From Mytilus edulis (taxonomy: Eukaryota > Mollusca > Bivalvia > Mytilida > Mytilidae): a stretch of DNA of 64,000 bases. Numbering within the stretch: position 1 is the stretch's first letter; every line of letters starts with the position of its first letter. The stretch covers positions 68,450,502 to 68,514,501 of the forward strand of contig NC_092350.1 of assembly GCF_963676685.1 (NCBI RefSeq). The letters are read 5' to 3'. The position numbers were made by a program, and so were the translations under genes. Positions 12,241 through 20,200 of this stretch are shown here, in pieces. The notes under the pieces are model-generated. The model was given only the letters and a program-made list of their open reading frames with translations. It had not been told where the DNA came from and made no database searches.

Positions 12241-12734
12241 TACTGCAATCTAAAAAAAAACATTTTCGATTGTTGTTTAATGTGTTAATGTCTAATTTGA
12301 TTTAAATATTGGGAAACACCCCCCTTTTATAAAAAGGCCTCATATCATGCAAGCGGTGAAACATGCAACACAATGAAATGTACATTACCTGTTGAAACTC
12401 GCAATCGATGGTGAACGAATTTGTTTGAGAATAAACTTAAATATCCACAATAAGCATAAAACATAATGATTTATAGTTTGCAAACCAAAAATATTAACCA
12501 GTGAAATATGTTCTTGCAAAAGAAATAAGTTTGAGTCGTTGTATACATTCGAAACAAGAACAGGTTGAATAGGTCGTATGAATAATTAATATAATTATGG
12601 CAATTTCTATTTAAATATTTATGAGGAAAAGTGATATCAGGTCAGTGACTGTATATGACAAAAAATATACGGTCAACGCATTGTGACTGCTCAAGAACGA
12701 GTGCAGTATAAATTAATAACAATAACGGTACAAA

Positions 12735-12915
12735 TTGTCCTGCACCAGATGCGCATTTCGACAACACATGTCTCTTCATTGATGCTCGTGGCCAACATAT
12801 TTGAAATCCAAAGCTTATATAAAAGATGAGCTATAATCCAAAAGGTCCAAAAAGTATAGCCAAATCTGTAACATATAATTATCTAATAAAAATATCAAAT
12901 TTATCAAACAGTTAA
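12735..12915 (+). repeat. Family D interspersed repeat
   Basis: The stretch GATGCGCATTTCGACAACAC through CATATTTGAAATCCAAAG resembles, in diverged form, the CAACCATTTGAAATCC and AAATAGCCAAATT blocks at 20280-20400. No coding content. Confidence 0.5.
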
Positions 12916-13264
12916 AGACATACAGAACCTCAAATTAAAAAAAAAAGATCCATATGGTTTTTTTTATAACAAAAGGGATATTTTCATTTACATATACTTT
13001 TTTCTGAAGAAAATTCTTTAATTTGTCAACATTTAGAAGAAGTTTACTTTTTTTTAATTGCTTGCTTCCAGGAAGCAATTCGCCGACATAATTTTCGTAT
13101 GCAAAGTGACCTTAGCGTGAACCCTCTCGTAAAAATCCGGTGATCGCAATACGCATGGATCTGTCACTGAAATAAACTGTTATCTGGGTTGAGTTCAATA
13201 TCGTAGCAACTACGTAGCGGCTTGATATGGGATTGATTGATTGAGTTATTGTTGGTTGATTAAC

Positions 13265-13300
13265 AACGTCCAGTGGCAAATATTTCATGTATATTCAGGA
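13265..13300 (+). repeat. Family E repeat edge (CAGTGGCAAATATTTCATG)
   Basis: CAGTGGCAAATATTTCATG, with the following ATATTCAGGAC, marks the border of the 33-bp array. The motif recurs at 27424, 59220 and 63369 on the + strand and, inverted, at about 40455, 52970 and 53885. The ATG that appears to start a long frame here belongs to this repeat. Confidence 0.75.
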
Positions 13301-14195
13301 CAAACTTGATATAGAATATGCTTCTTTCGATTATGTACTTGATATAGAACATGCTTCTTTCGATTATGTAATTGATGTAGAACATGCTTCTTTCGATTAT
13401 GTAATTGATGTAGAACATGCTTCTTTCGATTATGTAATTGATGTAGAACATGCTTCTTTCGATTATGTAATTGATGTAGAACATACTTCTTTCGATTATG
13501 TACTTGATGTAGAACATGCTTCTTTCGATTATGTACTTGATGTAGAACATGCTTTTTTCGATTATGTACTTGATGTAGAACATGCTGCTTTCGATTATGT
13601 ACTTGATGTAGAACATGCTTCTTTCGATTATGTAATTGATGTAGAACATGCTTCTTTCGATTATGTACTTGATATAGAATATGCTTCTTTCAATTATGTA
13701 CTTGATGTAGAACATGCTTCTTTCGATTATGTACTTGATGTAGAACATGCTTCTTTCGATTATGTACTTGATATAGAACATGCTTCTTTCAATTATGTAC
13801 TTGATGTAGAACATGCTTCTTTCAATTATGTACTTGATGTAGAACATGCTTCATTCGATTTTGTACTTGATGTAGAACGTGCTTCTTTCGAATATGTACT
13901 TGATGTAGAACATGCTGCTTTCGATTATGTACTTGACGTAGAACATGCTGCTTTCGTTTATGTACTTGTTGTAGAACATGCTGCTTTCTAATATGTACTT
14001 GATGTAGAACATGCTGCTTTCGATTATGTACTTGATGTAGTAAAAGCTTCTTTCGATTTTTTACTTGATGTAGAACATGCTTCTTCGATTATATACTTGA
14101 CAAGGAACATGCTGCTTTCGATTATATATTTGATATAGAACATGCTGCTTACGATTATATACTTGAAAAAAGTCATGCATGTTGCTTTCGATTAT
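13301..14195 (+). repeat. 33-bp minisatellite, about 27 copies
   Basis: The unit is 33 bp (GATTATGTACTTGATGTAGA plus ACATGCTTCTTTC). Because 33 is a multiple of 3 and the unit lacks stops in one frame of each strand, long frames arise on both: + 13287-13991 (11-residue repeat DYVLDVEHASF) and - 13260-13847 (repeat MFYIKYIIERS). The array decays at its 3' end, where units acquire stops and indels. A real protein is unlikely: no promoter, no splice context, and the start comes from an adjoining repeat. Confidence 0.9.
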
Positions 14196-14198
14196 AAA

Positions 14199-14392
14199 TA
14201 GACCGCTGGTTTTCCCGTTTGAATGGTTTCACACTTGTAATTGTTGCGGCCTTTTATAGCTGGCTGTTCGGTGTGAGCATAGGTTCCGTGTTGAAGACCG
14301 TACCTTGACCTATTATGGTTTACTTTTATGTATTGTGACTTGGATGGAGAGTTGTCTCATTTACACTCATACCACATCTTCCGATATCTATT
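14199..14392 (-). repeat. Family F mussel repeat inserted in the 33-bp array
   Basis: The reverse complement matches the blocks at 33857-34110 and 62012-62200 (ATGTGGTATGA..., CAATGAGACAACTCTCCA, GGCCTTCAACA). Divergent 33-bp-type units resume directly after it (14393-14575), so it landed within the array. Confidence 0.8.
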
Positions 14393-14580
14393 GATATAGA
14401 ACATGCTACTTTTGATTATATCCTTGATATAGAACATGCTACTTTCGATTATTTATACTTGATATAGAACAAGCTACTTTCGATTATATATATAATATAT
14501 ACTTGATATAGAACAAGCTATTTTCGATTATATATATAGTTATAAATTTGATGTAGAACATGCTGCTTTCGATAGACTTT
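14393..14580 (+). repeat. Distal, diverged end of the 33-bp minisatellite
   Basis: Five or six degenerate units (TTGATATAGAACATGCTACT, TTTCGATTATAT) with added AT dinucleotides. They are separated from the main array by the family F insertion. Confidence 0.75.
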
Positions 14581-14919
14581 AAAAAAACAAGCTGTTTTAA
14601 CCAAGGCAAAAATGGTAACAAAAACATTTGGAAGTCGACATCTGAATAGAGAGTTAGATTTTTTTTCATTCAAAAAAAGTTTAAAAAACACATTAAAGAT
14701 ATCAACTAGGAATGTGTCCAAACATACGGACAATAACCTTTAATTAAAAAGCCTGTTATAATCTTAACTTCTAATGCAAGACTTAGTTTGCTACACACGT
14801 AAACAGTGAACTAGTATACTTCTGATGAAGGCAGTTATTATTTCAATGCTCTTCTATCGTTAAAACGCATCGAAGTCTTATCTTGGGCAGTTGAGCAAGT
14901 TTCGGGTACTTTTAGCATT

Positions 14920-15160
14920 GATTCCTTGTCAAACCAAACTCTAAGGAAAATTTCAAAAAAGATAGTCCCGTATCAAATGCACAAAAAAAACATGAAACGA
15001 ATGGAAAACAACTGTCTTATGCATATGCATGACTTGATACAGGCAATGTGTCATGTAGAGATTGGTGGTTGGCCTGGTTATACAGCTAGCTAAACCTCTC
15101 ACGTGTAAGACAGTCGCATAGAATTCCATTAAATCATTAAAACACTAACATCGGTCTATA
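14920..15160 (+). repeat. Family G interspersed repeat
   Basis: Includes CTCTAAGGAAAATTTCAAAA, AACGAATGGAAAACAACTGT and the end GGTTGGCCTGGTTATACAGC. A related block lies in the first long receptor intron (about 17650-17770). No coding content. Confidence 0.6.
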
Positions 15161-15987
15161 AATTCACATATCATTTTTCATGTGCGCCATGGTTCTGTGT
15201 TGATGTTTATCAATGTCACGACCTGGAAATCTCAACAACACACTCGATAGTTAAGTAGCTTATGATCGACAATCAATGAATTATAATTTGTCGATATAGA
15301 TTCATTATAAATGTTTAAAAAAAAAAACGTACATACTAGAGAATTGGATTTAGTTTACTATATATATATGCATGCATTAGTTCAACAATTTTCTTGACAA
15401 TATAATACAAGAAGTCGTTTCAGACCATGTATGGCTGTATAGGGAATTCTTATGAAGTACTATTTAACAATGATTTGGAAGGTCACACATGGAAATTACT
15501 TTCAATTATCGTTATAGTTTTGAATACCGTCTGTCCGCATCATACCAGTTCTTTTTTGTTGTTGTTGAGGTCAATACAGAATAATCGCGCGACGCTATGA
15601 ATAATTATTATAATACATGAACATTTCAGTTTCTATGAGAAAATCTCCCACGTTTTAATTGCCACTGCCACGAACATTATTATGTATTGTAAACGAGAAA
15701 TCATACCATAATTATCATTTGGGTGTCCCTTTAAACTTATTCACAATCGTGACAATGGGCGTTAAAAAAAAAAATCCGCCTACGCACAACATATAACAGT
15801 TTCAAACGTTTTGAAATGTTTTGTATACTTTATTTGTAAAGGAAATCGGTAATGATGCGTTAGACGACATTCTTAACTGACAAAAAATAGGATTATACAT
15901 GTAATATAATCTAATAATAGCTTTGTCACTATCCAGGTTCGCTTATATATGATTTGCTTTAGCTGTTGCTGGTTTGATTTGTGTACT
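15161..15987. other. Non-coding stretch before the receptor gene
   Basis: No gene or bounded repeat recognised; AT-rich. Confidence 0.4.
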
Positions 15988-16108
15988 GAGGGGCGGCTCT
16001 AGTCATTTTTTTGGGTGGGGGGGGGTTCGAACCATATGTCCCCATTCAAAAGCATTGATCGTCTAAAAATTGAGATTCTAACCACCATAACCACTGGATC
16101 CGCCACTG
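15988..16108 (+). mobile_element. Family C MITE with 6-bp target duplication
   Basis: A 121-bp element whose right end is GGATCCGCCACTG and left end is GAGGGGCGGCTCTAG, partly complementary. It is flanked by TGTACT (15982-15987 and 16109-16114). The core shares CCCCATTCAAAAGCATTGAT with other family C copies. It contains a G run. Confidence 0.75.
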
Positions 16109-16114
16109 TGTACT

Positions 16115-16706
16115 GCACGAACCGATAAAATAGTTGAACACACATGAGCCGTTTTCCCGGTTTGAAATTATCCATTATATTGGTTGCATACGTCAACCAA
16201 GCTTTTATCTTTTGTATTATCTGCGTATTCTCAAATTGAATGCACTGTTTTCTTCAAGAATTGTAATTGTATCTGGTCCATGTTTTATGTAGTACTAGTA
16301 AGTCATCATTCAGGTTCAGATCACGCAGAGTTATATGTTAACTTCCTATCGTAGGTTGTTGTTTATCTTCGGATACTCCAGTTTTCCATTAAAAAACCTG
16401 GTGCACAACCATGATCGTGATGATGTAGCAAAGTTAGCTGAAAATAAGGCGAAACAACATATACCAACATAAAAACTAACCGTTACTTTTATTGTGTATA
16501 TTAATGATCTTGTTGTTATTTTTATTTTTATTTTGTTATGTTGTGTCACATACTATAAATATGTAGTTTTATGGCAATACAGATTTGAATTGAATTGAAT
16601 TGAAATATAGTTATGTCGAATCTTATCTAGACATTAAAAATTCAATGGTATTTTTGTACGCGATGTAGGGGTCAATAACAAAGTTGAATAAGAATGATAA
16701 CTAGAC
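16115..16706. other. Upstream region of the receptor gene
   Basis: No TATA box or other core promoter element can be assigned. A TTGAA-repeat tail (about 16585-16605) after GGCAATACAGA resembles the 3' end of a retroposed repeat. Confidence 0.4.
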
Positions 16707-16752
16707 ATGCAAGCTTTCAACGACACATTTGCTGACTTTTCCTACGACAAAT
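16707..16752 (+). CDS. Possible first coding exon (or uORF) of the receptor
   Basis: ATG followed by 15 open codons (MQAFNDTFADFSYDK), ending in the strong donor GTAAGT at 16753. Spliced to the second AG at 16860-16861, it continues in frame into the next exon and adds 18 residues before the Met at 16870. Spliced to the first AG (16847-16848), the frame meets TGA at 16884 and becomes an upstream ORF overlapping the main start. Transcript data are needed to choose. Confidence 0.45.
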
Positions 16753-16869
16753 GTAAGTTAGAATAATTATTAAGACTTCGTAATGACAAGCTTAATAATA
16801 TACTCCTGACCAATCGAGATAATGAAAATGTTTATAAATACATTTCAGATACACTCTGTAGATTTAGCC

Positions 16870-17211
16870 ATGACATCCATCTTTGAAAATTTAAACGGAT
16901 GTGATTCGACGACAGAAACGTCACCACTGCCGAATCAGATTATTACTGTTATGGACTCCCCTCAGTCTGACAGTTTGTTATCCTTGTCACCAGAGTCGAA
17001 TTTGAATTCGACCTCCTTAGCAGATAAACAGTCGGTGGCGTCAACAACCGACAGTGGTATCGAGGAATCAGAAGATTCCGAACAACCACGCACGCCTCCG
17101 AAAAAGCATAAAAATCAACCTCCAGATGCAGATCTACTTCCTCCATGTAGGGTTTGTGGCGAGAGGGCTTCCGGTCTTCATTATGGCGCTAATACATGTG
17201 AACCATGTAAG
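16870..17211 (+). CDS. Receptor exon: N-terminal region and zinc finger I
   Basis: Residues 1-114. The N-terminal 92 residues are rich in Ser, Thr, Pro and acid groups, as for AF-1 regions. The finger then reads [20 protein letters not shown] followed by CK. The donor GTATGT follows the AAG of Lys114, splitting the P-box helix between CK and GFF. Confidence 0.9.
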
Positions 17212-20200
17212 GTATGTACCAGGATTAAAGTATTGAACGCTGGACACGCACTTCGTCCACAGTTTAAGACTCACCAGTCCAAAATTTAAAAGGTATAATA
17301 AAATGATAAGTGGAAGATTCATGAGGATCCAAAATTCCGAAAAGTTTTTTGCAAACAACAAGCTGAGGTAATATATATTCCAAGGGTAGAACATCCTTAG
17401 TATTTCGAAAAAAGTTTAGAAGTTATAATTACAGCTGCATTCACAATAATACAAATTTGCAAAATTGAATATACTTGTAACCTTATGAATTTATGCATAA
17501 AAAAAATCTCTATTGTAGACAGCGATTAAAAAAAACCTATTACATGTGTACGTGTTGTGCTCATCAAGACTTGTAGATTTCATAATAAGTGAGAACTGAA
17601 CATCGCTTGATAAAAACATTCAAACACTGAAACCAAACTACCACGCTAAACAAAGCTACAAAGTAAAATCACAAAAATACTGAACTCCGAGGAAAATTCA
17701 AAACGGAAAGTCCATAATCCAAATACACAATCAAATGATAAAACTAACGGAGCTAGTTATGAAAAGTCATATTCTTTAAAAAGATAGTGTTTGACCTTAA
17801 GGAGATACCATTTGACTTTATTTAAAATAAATTGTCTTCCTGTTTTTGTAAACAGTTGCTATATTAAATCCTTCTCCCTAAAAGGTTGGCACTTTTATAA
17901 TATAATCGCATTGTGAGAAATAATTTCAATATTTGTTTCAGGGTTTTTTCCGTCGTAGTATAGTAAAGGTTGAAAAGAAAAATGAAAAATACACATGCGT
18001 CAAGGGCGATGAAAACTGTAAGCTTGGAACGGGAAAACGGACAATGTGTTCATACTGTAGATATCAAAAGTGCCTTGAAGTAGGAATGTCACACGGAGGT
18101 AAAAATGCTATTTATAAATATTACCTGAAAGCAAATAATTTTCAATTATACTGATTCATGTGATCTTCTGCTGAAATGTACCATTAAAAAAATGTTTTAC
18201 AAATTTTATAAAGACCTGATTGTCGACGAATAGATTTTCTTAAAATAAAATCTTTAAGTGTATGCCCCAGGTTTTGGAATTAGTCTGATCACCGGGTTTG
18301 TATTTACACGACCAACACGACGGGTGCAACATATGAAGAAGGATCTGTCTATCCTTTCAGGGCACACAAGATCACCTCTGATATTTTGAAGGGTTTGTAT
18401 TTCTCAATCTTTAGCTTTCTATGTTAGTTTAAATACTGTTGTTTTTCTTTTGGCTTGATCTTGTCGATTGCTACGTCACTGCGAGTTTCTTTTCGACTTG
18501 TAACTTTGAATGTCCCTTCAGTATCTCTTTAGTCATAATGTAAATTATTCTACACGAACTTAGTGAAAAAATAAACTACTAGCTATATATACATGTATAT
18601 ATATAGTAAGTCATGTATCAGAGATGTATATTAAATCAATCTTTTTATATTTATTGCAACTACTATTCCCTTTTAGCTATTAAAATTGGAAGGTACACAT
18701 ATGAAAAGAGAACAAAAGATATTACGGAAGTAAAACAACTAAAACAGAAAGACAATAAAACTCATGACACGCCAGGGGATAGAAACGTACAGAATGTTGA
18801 TGTAAATGAACAGGAAGTTGACGATTTAGTAAATAAATTGATTTCAATACAAGAGGAATATACTGCTGATTTTCGGAAAAGTTTTCAAACTGGCGGTCTA
18901 CTCGAATCACAGTTGTCTGTATTTGTAAGTTCTGTTTATTTTATATGCCTGACCAATTCTTTTCTGACCGTTTTTTTATCGAATAATGTTGAAAATTTAA
19001 TGGTGAATCACTTTTTTTCTGACGTTCCATCATGAATGATAATACCAAAAAAATCTGACAAAAACATTTTAAGCAAGCAATGTGGACATGCGAAGACCTA
19101 TAAATACCTGTATTTTTTTTAAACTGTTTTTTTATTTTGTAAAACGTAAAAAAATATAAAAATTTATAAAATGGGGTGAAACAAATATAACATTAAGGAT
19201 TATGTATATCTGAAAAATTCTTAAAGCATAGAGAATAATAGCACTGAAAATAAAGAATACAGAAATCAGGACTCTTCTCTCCAACTCAAATCCTCATTAA
19301 TACCTGACTGACTTTCCCACAGTATGCCTTCTTATCGTGGGGTTCCGGTCTCTTTGAGGTTACATTTGACAATATCCCGTTTCATAGGTAAATAAATAAA
19401 AACACAGACGCTTGCCTTGAAATTATTATTTATTTATATAGCATTATATTTTAGGAACGATATAAACAAAGAATTGAAATATTTGGTAACCTTGGTGCAC
19501 TACCGTGGAGCGTGTATGAGGAAATCTTTTCCACCACCGGTATAGAAATAGACGACCGAAAAAACATGATGAATCGAATTGCAGACCGAATGGAAGTTGC
19601 TATTCGGAACATGATAACTTTTGCCAGAAATATACCGGGTTTTTGTGACCTAAAAACACAGGATCAGTTGTCGCTTCTAAAAGGTATGTTTTAAGCTACA
19701 TCATAAACGAATGTTATAAAGAATAATGATAAAAAGTTTAAAGAAAATGAAAATAGACAATAAAATAAAGAAGTTCATATGTTTAAAGAATAGCGCAAAA
19801 TTCCTAAACATCTTTGTATATGTTTTATTTGTTTATTCTCAATATAAATGTACCGATCTAACAGGTAAAGACTTCTTTGATTGGTCAGTCTAACTCTTGT
19901 CCAGTGTTCTCCTCAATTTCCGGAGTTCGGGGATTTCACCTATGAAAGCAACTATGTTAAGCAAGACTGATTTAATGACTTTGGTTAAGTGTTGATTTTT
20001 AACGCCAAACTGAGAAAACTGGACTATATTACGACAGCAGTTCTTTAGGTGGAGGTGCGGGGTGAACCTATAGAAAAGCCTAGATAGTTGGCAGGAAAAT
20101 TGGCAATTGGAATAGAACGCACCTTGTTTATTTAAGCGCGCTTCGAACTCAATACATCAATTCAGGCAGATAATCATACTGAAACCATTCCGCCGATGCC

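Noticed and set aside
13260-13991. 195- and 234-codon frames on opposite strands as real repetitive proteins
   Set aside because: Both follow from a stop-free 33-bp unit; the + start lies in a dispersed repeat, and no promoter, signal or splice structure supports either.
13301-14195. CRISPR-like array
   Set aside because: Units are directly adjacent with no unique spacers, and the DNA is eukaryotic; it is a minisatellite.
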